Below, one piece after another: positions 51,810-60,231 of a stretch of 64,000 nucleotides of DNA; within the stretch, counting starts at the first letter, position 1; each line of letters opens with the position of its first letter. The stretch lies in NCBI RefSeq assembly GCF_030378205.1, contig NZ_CP127385.1, positions 5,062,001 through 5,126,000 of the forward strand, read 5' to 3'. The position numbers were made by a program, and so were the translations under genes. The notes beneath the pieces are model-generated. The model saw only the letters and a list, made by a program, of their open reading frames with translations. It was not told where the DNA came from and did not search any database. The DNA comes from Bradyrhizobium sp. NP1 (GTDB lineage Bacteria; Pseudomonadota; Alphaproteobacteria; Rhizobiales; Xanthobacteraceae).

Positions 51810-52224
51810 TATATTCGCGCAGCGCTTCCTGCTCGCGCTCATATTCCTGGACGCGGTGCTTGACGATATCGCCGATCGAGATCAGCCCGACCACCCGTCC
51901 GTCCTCCACCACCGGCAGATGACGGAACTTGCCGAGCGTCATCATTTCCATGATGCCCGCGACGGTATCCTTTTCCCGGCAACTCACGACCTTGCGCGTC
52001 ATCACCGCGCTGACGGGCTCTTCGAGCACGCCGGCACCGCGTTCGCTCAGGACGCGCACGATGTCGCGCTCGGAGAGGATGCCGTCGATCCGGCCCTCCT
52101 TCATCACCACCACGGCGCCGATCCTCTTCTCGCCGAGAATCTTGATGGCCGCGGCGAGCTTATCGTCCGGCCCGACATTCAGAACCTGATGACCCTTGGA
52201 ATCAAGAATTGCACGCACCGTCAT
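51796..52224 (-). CDS. Tandem CBS-domain protein
   Basis: A 142-residue cytosolic protein made of two CBS domains: VRAILDSKGHQVLNVGPDDKL starts the first, and PVSAVMTRKVVSCREKDTV the second (about residue 71). These bind adenosine nucleotides and usually regulate a partner. No enzyme is fused; free-standing CBS pairs are common in rhizobia. Start ATG 52224 with GGGAGG upstream. The 3' end overlaps the convergent patatin gene by 14 bases. Confidence 0.9.
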   Translation of the reverse strand: MTVRAILDSKGHQVLNVGPDDKLAAAIKILGEKRIGAVVVMKEGRIDGILSERDIVRVLSERGAGVLEEPVSAVMTRKVVSCREKDTVAGIMEMMTLGKFRHLPVVEDGRVVGLISIGDIVKHRVQEYEREQEALREYIKTA

Positions 52225-52427
52225 TGTCGCCTCCCTGAATCCGTTCGCGCGCCCACCCGAGCAGGCTCGACCCGATCGTTGCCGGGTCAGCATCAACAGT
52301 TTCGCGCCGGTTTCGTTTCAGGCGCCGCTGGCGGGCGCAGCTTTATTCGGCTGGTCAGCCAGCCTGTCTCTTGCATCGTGCTGAGTTCGATGATGGATGA
52401 AATCGGGCGGCGCCGCAAGCGCCTGCA

Positions 52428-53234
52428 TCACACCTGATCTGGTGTGCCAGGCGGCGGCGCTTCGACTGCGTCGGCCGGCGCGCGCGGCACCGGATCGAAC
52501 AACGAGAACAGCAGCAGGCCGGCGAAGAAGCCGCCGATATGCGCCTGCCAGGCGACGCTCGCGCCGTCCATCCCGAGTTCGAGCGACCAGACGCCGAACA
52601 CGATGTTGACGCCGAACCAGATCGCGAGAAAGGACAGCACGCGGCGGTTGCGCAGCGCCTGCGACAGCGACAGCGCCGGCACCCTGGCCGCCGTGTCGGC
52701 ATCGCCCCGGCCGAAGGACAGGAAGCTGCCCTGCACGAACGCGAAACGCATGGCGGCCGCCATCGTGCCCGAGACCGAGGCCGAGGCCCCGATCATCGGC
52801 GCCACCGCATGCTCGTGGGTGATGAGATGGGCCAGCGCGCCCGCCGCAGCCGTCACCGCCATGAAGACGAAGAACCTGACGGCGCCGAAACGGCGCGCCA
52901 GCGCGCTGCCGAACGGCAACAGCCACAGCACGTTGAACACGATGTGGGTGAGATTGGCGTGCAGCAGCGAATAGGTGACGAAGGTCCAGGCCTTGGCACC
53001 CGCGCCGCCGGGAAAGGTGTAATCGAGCAGCGTCGGATCATAGCGCTTCGGGATGAAGCCGAAGACGTCGATGGTCCAGTTCTCCCATTCCGGGGACAGC
53101 AGCACCCGCAGGTGGATCAGCGCGATCAGGACCACATAGGCCGTCAGCGCCGGCGGCAGCGTCAGGATCGGCTCGCGCACGCGCTCGGCGGGAACTTCTG
53201 ATCCGGGCGGCGGTGATTCGGGAGCGTATTCCAT
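52428..53234 (-). CDS. Rhomboid-family intramembrane serine protease
   Basis: A 268-residue inner-membrane protein with about six hydrophobic segments after a Pro/Glu-rich N-terminus. The rhomboid features are SLLHANLTHIVFNVLWLLPFG with the conserved Asn, catalytic S151 in PMIGASASVSGTM, and H232 in WQAHIGGFFAGLLL. The GASA variant replaces the usual GASG. It cleaves transmembrane proteins within the membrane. ATG 53234 is chosen as the first methionine before the domain; a longer frame runs to 53768 across the probable small-RNA gene and is not coding. Confidence 0.9.
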   Translation of the reverse strand: MEYAPESPPPGSEVPAERVREPILTLPPALTAYVVLIALIHLRVLLSPEWENWTIDVFGFIPKRYDPTLLDYTFPGGAGAKAWTFVTYSLLHANLTHIVFNVLWLLPFGSALARRFGAVRFFVFMAVTAAAGALAHLITHEHAVAPMIGASASVSGTMAAAMRFAFVQGSFLSFGRGDADTAARVPALSLSQALRNRRVLSFLAIWFGVNIVFGVWSLELGMDGASVAWQAHIGGFFAGLLLFSLFDPVPRAPADAVEAPPPGTPDQV

Positions 53235-53392
53235 GAGCGGCGGCTTGAGCGGGCGATAAGCCCTGATAGGCGGCTTTGCCTCGCCTGTGCAAGTGCACAA
53301 TGGGACAATCTCCCGTGTCCTGCACGCTTTGCGTGTTCCGGACGCGGTGCGGCAAGCTTCCCGGTCCCGGATGCGCTGCGGCACGAGACGCC

Positions 53393-53546
53393 AAAAACAA
53401 AAAGGGAGGGCTCTGAGAAAGCCCTCCCTTGCTCGTTCGGCGTTTCGCGCGAGGTGCAACCCCACCCCTCCCCGCGCGAACGCCGATCTCCGTTTGACCG
53501 CCGTGTACCACCTCGCCGGCGTGTTCACCGTGCGAGGAATTCGGTG
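53393..53546 (-). ncRNA. Candidate small RNA with own promoter and terminator
   Basis: The minus strand shows a promoter-like CTTGGC-16-CTAGGG (complement of 53553-53580) with a start near 53546. A 5' hairpin CACCGAATTCCTCGCACGGTG follows. A second stem CGGCGTTCGCGCG/CGCGCGAAACGCCG holds a loop with GGGGAGGGGTGGGG. Then comes the terminator AAGGGAGGGCT/AGCCCTCCCTT with a T-rich tail (TTTTTGTTTTT). No reading frame of weight is encoded and rhomboid starts only 159 bases further on. The family is not recognised. Confidence 0.6.
53402..53430 (-). terminator. Terminator of candidate small RNA
   Basis: An 11-bp stem with loop CTGAGAA (plus strand) and a minus-strand T-rich tail from 53391-53401. 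Confidence 0.75.
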
Positions 53547-53552
53547 AGCCGA

Positions 53553-53580
53553 CCCTAGCAGGGTCGCATGGCGCGCCAAG
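53553..53580 (-). promoter_or_regulatory. Predicted promoter of candidate small RNA
   Basis: On the minus strand CTTGGC (complement of 53575-53580), 16-bp spacer, CTAGGG (complement of 53553-53558). It resembles strong alphaproteobacterial promoters with CTTG-type -35. Confidence 0.45.
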
Positions 53581-53751
53581 CCCATAGTTAACTTAACCTT
53601 AACGACGCAAAGACGTGGCCAGCGCGCGCCGAAAGCCGCTTCGGCATGGACGCTGCACAGCCCCTCCTGCACAACAGGAAAGGGAAACGGGCATGCGCAA
53701 AAGCGGGACACAACTGTCTCAACCGGGCATGCGGGGCGTGGGTTCTGGCCG

Positions 53752-54306
53752 ATGAAACATCCGTCCAACCAGGAGTTCTTCGGCTATTGGGACCGCAAGC
53801 GCGGCACCGCGCGCGCCCCCGACCGCGCCGATATCGAGCCAGCCGCGCTGCGCGAGCTGCTCGGCGACATCTTCGTGCTGGCCTACGACACGCAGGCCGG
53901 TTTTCCATTCCGCGTTGCCGGCACGCGGGTTTCCGCCCTGCTCGGCCGCGACCTGAAGAATGAAGGCTTTGCCGGGCTTTTCGCCGGGGAAAGCTGCCGC
54001 GACGTCGAGGACCTCGTCGGCGGCGTGGTCGAGGACGTGCTGCCGGCAGTCGCCGGCGTCACTGCCCTCACTGCGGACGGCTCACCGGCGCATCTCGAGC
54101 TGCTGCTGCTGCCGTTTGTCGCCCGCGCCCATTCGCCGGTGAGCCTGACCGGACTGCTCGCGCCGTTCGACAGCGCGCCGGCACCGATCCGCGATCTCAC
54201 GCTGACCTCCTGGCGCTATCTGCATCCGCCGGAGACCTTCGTGCCCCGCGTGATCCGCAAGCTCGCGATCGCCCGCGGCTTCATGGTCTATGAGGGGTTG
54301 CGCTAG
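53752..54306 (+). CDS. PAS-domain protein (PAS_5 type)
   Basis: A 184-residue cytosolic protein. After KHPSNQEFFGYWDRKRGTARAP and ALRELLGDIFVLAYD the sequence follows the PAS_5-type domain found as a stand-alone protein in rhizobia (FPFRVAGTRVSALLGRDL near 50-68, and HLELLLLPFV). No output domain or catalytic motif is fused, so it may act as a sensor subunit or inhibitor. The stop codon TAG (54304-54306) is part of the CTAG of hairpin element 6. Confidence 0.82.
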   Translation: MKHPSNQEFFGYWDRKRGTARAPDRADIEPAALRELLGDIFVLAYDTQAGFPFRVAGTRVSALLGRDLKNEGFAGLFAGESCRDVEDLVGGVVEDVLPAVAGVTALTADGSPAHLELLLLPFVARAHSPVSLTGLLAPFDSAPAPIRDLTLTSWRYLHPPETFVPRVIRKLAIARGFMVYEGLR

Positions 54307-54467
54307 TGTGGCGGTTCAGAAGTCCGCATCATTATTGCCGCGCGTTCGTCATGCGGACTTCCGAACCAAAGCCACACTAGGTCAATAAGTTGCTAGTGTC
54401 CTTCGATTACGAAGTTCGCAAATGAGGGGCCCGCAGAATGATGCGAACTTCGGAATCGGGACACTAG
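54303..54467. repeat. CTAG hairpin element 6 (complete D hairpin, linker, C hairpin)
   Basis: Hairpin D 54303-54380 (CTAGTGTGGCGGTTC ... CCGAACCAAAGCCACACTAG), linker GTCAATAAGTTG, hairpin C 54393-54467 (CTAGTGTCC ... GGGACACTAG). Both hairpins are intact and bounded by CTAGTG...CACTAG. It is the best-preserved copy in this window. Confidence 0.88.
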
Positions 54468-54521
54468 CGGCTCGACAGCCGCGTCGCGCATCCCCCGACC
54501 CTTCACCGCAGCGTTTTGGGA

Positions 54522-54989
54522 TCACCCGGCATAGCGTCCAACCAGTTCGGGCGTGCGAATAAGGCCGAGCTGAAGCATCGCGCTCAACGCGTCTTCCTGT
54601 CCCAGCTCCTCGGCGATGCATCCGCGCTCCAGGCGAAGCACCGTTGTGCCGGCGAACTTCATCTTGCGGCCGGAGGCTGCCGGGATCGAGCCCATGCGGA
54701 AATCGCTGAAGGCCGGGCCGGTGTGAGTGCCGCCGCCCTCCCATCGCCCCACGACGTAGTCGCCCTCCGCGATGAGATCGCCGACACCCCGGAAATCAAG
54801 ATCGGGAAAGGCGTCGCGGAATTCGACCATGAATTCCGTGACCGCGGCGCGCCCTCTCTTCGGCTCATGCATCGGATAGTGCAGCACGATGTCAGGTGCG
54901 GCGAGTTCATTTACAATCTGCGGATTCCACGGGTTTCCCCAGAACTCCTTGAACCATCGCGCTACGATATTCTTGTTGTCCTGTGACAT
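54522..54989 (-). CDS. NTF2/SnoaL-like protein
   Basis: A 155-residue protein of the SnoaL-like cone-barrel fold: KNIVARWFKEFWGNPWNPQIV (N-terminal helix), VLHYPMHEPKRGRAAVTEFM and FPDLDFRGVGDLIAEGDYVVGRWEGGGTH follow the usual order. Members include ester cyclases and many uncharacterised proteins; the visible His/Asp are not enough to claim catalysis. GGAGATGA precedes ATG 54989. Isolated gene beside hairpin element 6. Confidence 0.85.
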   Translation of the reverse strand: MSQDNKNIVARWFKEFWGNPWNPQIVNELAAPDIVLHYPMHEPKRGRAAVTEFMVEFRDAFPDLDFRGVGDLIAEGDYVVGRWEGGGTHTGPAFSDFRMGSIPAASGRKMKFAGTTVLRLERGCIAEELGQEDALSAMLQLGLIRTPELVGRYAG

Positions 54990-55256
54990 CAGTCATCTCC
55001 ATTCGCTCGTTGCCGCTTCAGCAAAGGCAGCGGCTTCGATGCGAGGAGTAGATCGCGAGCGCCCACGCCAACCACCCGCTTTCCGATCTGGTCATTCGGC
55101 AATCGGGTGGCTTGTCGGCTGCAAGCTCCTCACGTGCCGCCAGCAAGACGGCATGATGCAGGCTGGCCCGGACCTCGCTTCGGAGACGCAAGCCGCTGAC
55201 GCGCGCGCGACACGCTGCTATGATCGCGACAAAGGATCATAGCCAGGGAGGCCCAG

Positions 55257-55706
55257 ATGGATGCCGCGACGCCGCAAGGCCAGCAAACGGCCGAGACGCA
55301 TTCCCACGTCGTTCGTCCCGCCGAGATGGAGTGGCAGAAGACGCGCTTTCCCGGCTGCGAGGCGAAAACACTATTGTTCGACCGTAAGAGCGGGCTGATG
55401 ACGGCCCTGATGCGCTTTGCGCCCGGCGCCGTGCTGCCCGACCATGAGCACGTTCATATCGAGCAGACCTATGTGCTCGAAGGCTCCCTCGTCGACAAGG
55501 AAGGCCCCGCCAAGGGCATCGCCTGCAAGGCCGGCGAGTTCATCTGGCGCGAGGCGAAGAGCCGCCACGTCGCCTGGTGCCCCGAAGGCGGGCTGATGCT
55601 CGCGATCTTCCAGGTGCCCAACAAGTTCTTCGAGGCCGACGGCCGCGTCGTCGACGCCGCGGGCGAGGACTGGGACGCATCCTGGGGCCACACCGGCAAG
55701 GGCTGA
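55257..55706 (+). CDS. Cupin-domain protein
   Basis: A 149-residue single-domain cupin. Metal ligands are visible in motif 1 (PGAVLPDHEHVHIEQTYVLEGSL, with H, H and E) and in motif 2 (EFIWREAKSRHVAWCPEGG, with H). It may be a non-enzymatic binder or a dioxygenase- or isomerase-type enzyme. GGGAGG precedes ATG 55257. It is followed convergently by a zinc alcohol dehydrogenase whose stop lies 8 bases away. Confidence 0.88.
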   Translation: MDAATPQGQQTAETHSHVVRPAEMEWQKTRFPGCEAKTLLFDRKSGLMTALMRFAPGAVLPDHEHVHIEQTYVLEGSLVDKEGPAKGIACKAGEFIWREAKSRHVAWCPEGGLMLAIFQVPNKFFEADGRVVDAAGEDWDASWGHTGKG

Positions 55707-55713
55707 GCCGCTT

Positions 55714-56865
55714 CTATTCCACCAGCTCCGGCCACGGCACGATGGTCGACTTCACCGTCTTCATCGCCATGGCGTCGGCTACGGCCTGCGCGATCCCCTC
55801 TTCCGAGAATGGATAGATCGTCTGCATGTCGAGCCACGGATATTTGTCGCGCGTGCGGTAGAGCATGTCGACGCCGAGCGGCAGGTCGTTGCCGGTAAAG
55901 CCCCAGGAGCCGAGCACGTTGAGGTCCTTGGTGCAGATGCGGTGCCAGGAGGTATCGATCGAGCCGGCATCGGTGAACTGGCCCATCTCGACATAGGTGC
56001 CGCCGTCGCGCAGCATCTCGATGCCCTCAGGCCCTGCGCTCGGATGGCCCGAGCAATCCATCACAAGATCGGCGCCAAAGCCGCCGACGATGTCGCGCAC
56101 CCGCGCAATGCGCTGCTGCGGCGTCCTGAGCTCGTCGATATCAACCGTCGCCGCCGCGCCGAATTTCCGCGCGAGCTCCAGCCGCGGCTGTTGCGGCGCG
56201 CCGACGCAGATCACCCGGGACGCCCCCATCTCCTGCGCGGCGGCAACCGCAAGGATGCCGATCGGGCCGGAGCCCTGGATCACCACGGTATCGCCCCAGG
56301 TGAAGCCGCCGGCCCGCGTCGCGCGGTTGAAGGCGCGGATGCAGGAGGTCAAGGGCTCGGACAGCGCGCCCAGTCGAAGCCGCATGTCGTCGGGCAGCTT
56401 GTAGATCTTGGTGCCCGGCAGCATCTCGAGATCGACATAGACGTATTCGGCCCAGCCGCCCCACAGATGCGGCGCCTTGTCGAAGCCGAGATAGCGGCCG
56501 TAATAGACCGGCGTCAGGCACTTGTTCGCGGTCTGCGGATAGTGGATGCAGTAGTAGCAGCGTCCGCAGGGCATCAAGGGCGGGATCATCACCTTCGAGC
56601 CCACGCCAAGCGGCTTGCTCATGAAGTCCTCGGTGAATTCGGCTCCGCATTCGACGATGACGCCGCCGAGCTCGTGGCCGAGCGTGAACGGCCACGGCAG
56701 CGGCTTCGGCCAATGACCCTTGAGGATATGCAGGTCGGTGCCGCAGACGCCGCAGGCGCCGATCTTGATCAGCGCCGCCTTCTTCCCGACTTTCGGCCAC
56801 GGCACGCTGCGGATGACAGGCTCGGCGCCGGGCCCGGCGTGGGTGCATACCCTGATCTGGTCCAT
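55714..56865 (-). CDS. Zinc-dependent alcohol dehydrogenase family protein
   Basis: A 383-residue MDR-family oxidoreductase. Catalytic zinc ligands C41 (ACGVCGTDLH) and H64-E65 (TLGHELGG); structural-zinc lobe cysteines C100, C103, C106 and the Cys of NKCL. A Rossmann segment VIQGSGPIGILAVAAAQEMGA starts at about 194. The substrate is not deducible; sugar-alcohol or aromatic alcohol dehydrogenases are possible. The MBL hydrolase gene lies 42 bases upstream on the same strand and may be co-transcribed. ATG 56865. Confidence 0.9.
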   Translation of the reverse strand: MDQIRVCTHAGPGAEPVIRSVPWPKVGKKAALIKIGACGVCGTDLHILKGHWPKPLPWPFTLGHELGGVIVECGAEFTEDFMSKPLGVGSKVMIPPLMPCGRCYYCIHYPQTANKCLTPVYYGRYLGFDKAPHLWGGWAEYVYVDLEMLPGTKIYKLPDDMRLRLGALSEPLTSCIRAFNRATRAGGFTWGDTVVIQGSGPIGILAVAAAQEMGASRVICVGAPQQPRLELARKFGAAATVDIDELRTPQQRIARVRDIVGGFGADLVMDCSGHPSAGPEGIEMLRDGGTYVEMGQFTDAGSIDTSWHRICTKDLNVLGSWGFTGNDLPLGVDMLYRTRDKYPWLDMQTIYPFSEEGIAQAVADAMAMKTVKSTIVPWPELVE

Positions 56866-56907
56866 GAGCTTCCCCGTCTCTTGTCGTGGTGTTGTCGTTG
56901 CTCGCTG

Positions 56908-57876
56908 CTATCGCCCGGTCAGCGGCTGCAGCGCTTCGCCGCCGGGACCGAACGCCAAAACCTTGTCGGCGATCACGAACGACATCAGGTCATGGCCGAC
57001 GACGAGCGGCCCCTGATAGGTGGTCCGCGTGCGCGCAACCAGCCTGTCCTCGGGCACGTCCTGCGTCGGCGGCAGGCTTGCAAACACGATGTGCGAATAG
57101 ACCGCGAGCTTCGGCTTCGCCTCGGCGAAGATCCGCCCTGCATCCTCGGGCGCGGTGTGATGGTTCTCGATGGCGCGATAGGCCGGATAGGTCTTGACGA
57201 GCTCGGGGTCGATCACCGCGACCTCGTGGATCAGGAGATCGGCGCCCTCGGCCGCCTTCTCGACCCGCGCATCCGGCTTGGTGTCGCCCGACAGCACGAC
57301 CTTCTTGCCGTCGAACTCGACGACGTAGCCCAGCGCCGGCTTGATCTTCTCGCCATGATTGACCTCGATCGCGGTCACCTTCACGCCGTTCCTCTCGTAG
57401 ACGAGACCGGGCTCGATATCATGGGCGTCGAAGGCGACGCCTTCGGGCGGATAATCCTCGTCGTCGATACGGATGCGGATGTCTTCCGAGAAGGCCTTCG
57501 TGAGGTTCTCCGTCATCGCGACCGTGCCCTTCGGCCCATAGATCACCATCGGCGATTTGCGCGATCCATAGGGCGTGCCGAGCCAGCCGGTCAGCCACAT
57601 GTCGGGCAGCCCGACGACATGATCGGAGTGCAGATGGGTGAGGAAATGCGCCGTGATCGTGCCGAGCGGGATCTTCTTCTGGAACAGGCGGATGGTCGCG
57701 CCGCGGCCGAGGTCGAAGACCAGTCGTTCCGATCCGGCCTCGACCAGTGTGGCAGCGCTGAAGCTCGAAAGCCGCGGCGTCGGCGTGCCCGTGCCGAGCA
57801 GCGTCACCCGCATCTCGGCAGCGCGCCCCTGCGTCGCGCAGGCCAGCGCGGCGAGGAGCGCGAGCCCAAACCGCAT
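56908..57876 (-). CDS. Exported MBL-fold metallo-hydrolase
   Basis: A 322-residue exported enzyme with signal peptide (MRFGLALLAALACATQGRA) and a metallo-beta-lactamase fold: TH81-L-H83-S-D85-H86 (THLHSDHVVGL), later GDTKPD and H in YSHIVFASLPP. It resembles the ribonuclease Z/ElaC-like or phosphodiesterase-type branch, so a cyclic phosphodiester or RNA-like substrate is possible, but export argues for another one. ATG 57876 starts the signal peptide; a longer frame to 57990 is unlikely. Same strand and 42 bases from the alcohol dehydrogenase gene. Confidence 0.85.
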   Translation of the reverse strand: MRFGLALLAALACATQGRAAEMRVTLLGTGTPTPRLSSFSAATLVEAGSERLVFDLGRGATIRLFQKKIPLGTITAHFLTHLHSDHVVGLPDMWLTGWLGTPYGSRKSPMVIYGPKGTVAMTENLTKAFSEDIRIRIDDEDYPPEGVAFDAHDIEPGLVYERNGVKVTAIEVNHGEKIKPALGYVVEFDGKKVVLSGDTKPDARVEKAAEGADLLIHEVAVIDPELVKTYPAYRAIENHHTAPEDAGRIFAEAKPKLAVYSHIVFASLPPTQDVPEDRLVARTRTTYQGPLVVGHDLMSFVIADKVLAFGPGGEALQPLTGR

Positions 57877-58047
57877 CGAATGTCTTCCCACCCTCTTGTC
57901 CCGTCGTTCTTGATCCGTCACACGCGGCGGCGAAGCCCGAAGCCTAGGTGAAGCCGGCAGCGATGCCAATTGCCGCAGCGCGGTTGACATTCAAACGGCG
58001 GCCAGCTCAGGCTGCGCGCCCGCAAGCGATACGAGGGGGATGAGGCG

Positions 58048-59190
58048 TTGCACAACCGCTGGGGCGTTCTGACAATCCTGTTCATCGTCCGCCTCACCAT
58101 GGCCTTCCAGTTCCAGAGCGTCGCTGCGGTCGCGCCGCTCCTCGGCCACGATTTCGGCGTCGGGCTTGCCGATATCGGCGTGCTGATCGGCCTCTATTTC
58201 ATGCCGGGGGTGGTGCTGTCGCTGCCCGGCGGCGCCATCGGCCAGCGACTGGGCGACAGGCACACAACGCTCGGCGCACTCGCCCTGATGCTGATCGGCA
58301 GCCTGATGATGGCGCTGACCGCGTCCTGGAGCTGGCAGGTCGCAGGGCGGTTGACCGCAGGCGCCGGCGGCGTCCTGCTCAACGTGCAGCTCACCAAGAT
58401 GATCACCGACTGGTTCGCGGGCCATGAGATCGCGACAGCGATGGCGGTCTTCGTCAACTCCTGGCCGGCCGGCGTTGCGCTGTCGCTGTTGACGCTGCCC
58501 TGGATCGGCACCGCCTATGGCGTGAACGCGGTCTATCTCGTGGTCGCCGCGCTGCTCGCGCTCGGCCTTGCACTCGCGGCGACCTATCGCCCGCCGGCGG
58601 CGCATGCGGCCGTGGCCGCGGCGAGCGGCCAGCTCGACCTCCAGGCGATGGCCGCCGTCACCGTCGCCGGCCTGATGTGGGGCCTGTTGAATGTCGGCTT
58701 CGCCACGATCTTCAGCTTCGGGCCCACCATGCTGGTCGAGCGCGGCTGGTCGATCGCGTCAGCGGGATCGACCATCAGCCTCGTGCTGTGGCTGGTCGTG
58801 CTCAGTGTGCCGCTCGGAGGGTTCGTCGCCGACCGCCTGAAGCGCCCGCAGGCGGTCCTAGTCGGGGGCTCGCTCTTGTTCGCCGTCCTGATGCTCGTGT
58901 TCGCCCATACCGGCGCAGTGCTGCCATCGGTGATCGCGCTTGGGCTGATCAGCGGCCAGCCGGCGGGGCCGATGATGAGCCTGCCGGCGCGCGTGCTGCA
59001 GCCCGCGACGCGAGCGGTCGGCATGGGGCTGTTCTACACGCTCTATTATGCGGCGATGATGCTCGGGCCCGTGATCGGCGGCGCCTATGGCAGCACCACC
59101 GCCGCCTTCGATTTCGGCGCGATCGCGCTCGCGCTCTGCCCGCTGCTGCTCGTGCTGTTCAACGCCATCGCGCGACGCCGCGTCGCTTAA
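58048..59190 (+). CDS. MFS transporter
   Basis: A 380-residue inner-membrane protein with about twelve hydrophobic segments. The start is TTG 58048 (GAGGGGG upstream, sequence HNRWGVLTILFIVRL). The loop motif RLGDRHTTLGALALM between helices 2 and 3 and GFVADRLKRPQAVLVGG between helices 8 and 9 are MFS signatures. It probably exports a small organic compound. It is divergent from the MBL hydrolase. Confidence 0.86.
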   Translation: MHNRWGVLTILFIVRLTMAFQFQSVAAVAPLLGHDFGVGLADIGVLIGLYFMPGVVLSLPGGAIGQRLGDRHTTLGALALMLIGSLMMALTASWSWQVAGRLTAGAGGVLLNVQLTKMITDWFAGHEIATAMAVFVNSWPAGVALSLLTLPWIGTAYGVNAVYLVVAALLALGLALAATYRPPAAHAAVAAASGQLDLQAMAAVTVAGLMWGLLNVGFATIFSFGPTMLVERGWSIASAGSTISLVLWLVVLSVPLGGFVADRLKRPQAVLVGGSLLFAVLMLVFAHTGAVLPSVIALGLISGQPAGPMMSLPARVLQPATRAVGMGLFYTLYYAAMMLGPVIGGAYGSTTAAFDFGAIALALCPLLLVLFNAIARRRVA

Positions 59191-59286
59191 GCGCACGTTA
59201 GCTTTCCCATGGCGCCGATAACCACCCGTTAACCCTGCCAGCCGTAGGGTTTCGCGAAGGCGAAAAGCCTGTCCTCAGGTGGCACG

Positions 59287-59898
59287 ATGGCGTTGGCGCA
59301 AAAGAAAACCTTACCGGCCGCCGAAGAGCGGCGACGCTTCCAGCGCGTCAAGGTGCATCTGCTCGGCCGCTACATGCTGCCGGACCGCCGCGAATTCCCC
59401 TGCCAAATCATCAATATGTCGCCCGGCGGGCTGGCCCTGCTGGCGCCCGGCATCGGCAATGTCGGCGACCGCGTCATCGCCTATCTCGACCATATCGGCC
59501 GCGTCGAGGGCAGAATCACCCGCATCATCGACAACGGCTTTGCCATGACGGTCGGCGCCACCGCGCGCAAGCGCGACAAGCTCGCCGCCCAGCTGACCTG
59601 GCTTGCCAACCGCGATATCCTCAACCTGCCGGAAGACCGCCGCCACGACCGCATCATCCCACGCAACCCGATCGCCGTGCTCACCCTCGAGGACGGCAGC
59701 AAGATGACCTGCCGGATCATCGACCTCTCGCTGTCGGGGGCGGCGATCGCCGCGGAAAACCGGCCGCCGCTGAAGTCCCAGGTGCTGCTCGGCAGGGTCG
59801 CCGCGCGCGTGGTGCGAAACCTCGAAGAGGGCTTCGCGATCGAGTTCATGCACGAGCAGCACGCCGAAACTCTCGAAGAGAGCGTTACCGCCCGGTAA
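59287..59898 (+). CDS. PilZ-domain protein (two domains)
   Basis: A 203-residue cytosolic protein with two PilZ modules. The first carries RRRFQRVKVHLLGRYMLPDRRE and NMSPGGLALLAP; the second DRRHDRIIPRNPIAVL and DLSLSGAAIAAENRP. The RxxxR and (D/N)xSxxG motifs bind cyclic-di-GMP in this family. It may be a receptor for the second messenger made and broken by the GGDEF/EAL protein at 46874-49219. ATG 59287. A terminator follows. Confidence 0.9.
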   Translation: MALAQKKTLPAAEERRRFQRVKVHLLGRYMLPDRREFPCQIINMSPGGLALLAPGIGNVGDRVIAYLDHIGRVEGRITRIIDNGFAMTVGATARKRDKLAAQLTWLANRDILNLPEDRRHDRIIPRNPIAVLTLEDGSKMTCRIIDLSLSGAAIAAENRPPLKSQVLLGRVAARVVRNLEEGFAIEFMHEQHAETLEESVTAR

Positions 59899-59935
59899 AG
59901 CGCCGGCCGCCCTTCCTTCCCCGATTTGCCCCGAC

Positions 59936-59969
59936 AAGGCGGTATCCGGATCACCGGATGCCGCCTTTG
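59936..59969 (+). terminator. Terminator after PilZ gene
   Basis: A 14-bp imperfect stem AAGGCGGTATCCGG/CCGGATGCCGCCTT with a loop ATCA, followed by T. Confidence 0.7.
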
Positions 59970-60094
59970 CCGTATCTGGCGGCGCGCCGGCGGCGGTTAA
60001 CGCCGGCCGCTTTGGCGGCCGCAAGCGCCCTATTGGCGGGCGTTTTCGCCTTAATGCATAAAATTTGAATCAATTGCAGTTGTTTCGAATTTTA

Positions 60095-60160
60095 GTCGAA
60101 TTTAGCGCAAGTATAAATCAAATAAGCCGCCGTTTTTACTTGCATTTGCTTCAATTCGAC
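60095..60160. repeat. Imperfect inverted repeat in AT-rich gap
   Basis: Arms GTCGAATT (60095-60102) and AATTCGAC (60153-60160), plus GCAAGT (60107-60112) and ACTTGC (60138-60143), around an AT-rich core. It lies 72 bases upstream of the transglutaminase-like gene. Confidence 0.5.
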
Positions 60161-60231
60161 TTGGCGCACTTAGCAGCGGCGCAAAAGCTTTGTGCGAAAC
60201 GTGGTCCCAACAAGAAAAACGGGGGGCCACG

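Larger units (their letters stand above)
59899..60231. other. Intergenic region, AT-rich second half
   Basis: It contains the PilZ terminator, a second GC-rich hairpin near 60028-60050, and a strikingly AT-rich stretch (60056-60180) with a long imperfect inverted repeat. No reading frame is supported. Confidence 0.5.

Noticed and set aside
52428..53768. 446-codon extension of the rhomboid frame
   Set aside because: The upstream part overlaps the small-RNA candidate and its terminator and lacks protein character; the domain starts at 53234.
55942..57951. Long plus-strand open frame across the alcohol dehydrogenase and MBL genes
   Set aside because: It runs antisense through two clear genes and their gap, with no motif.
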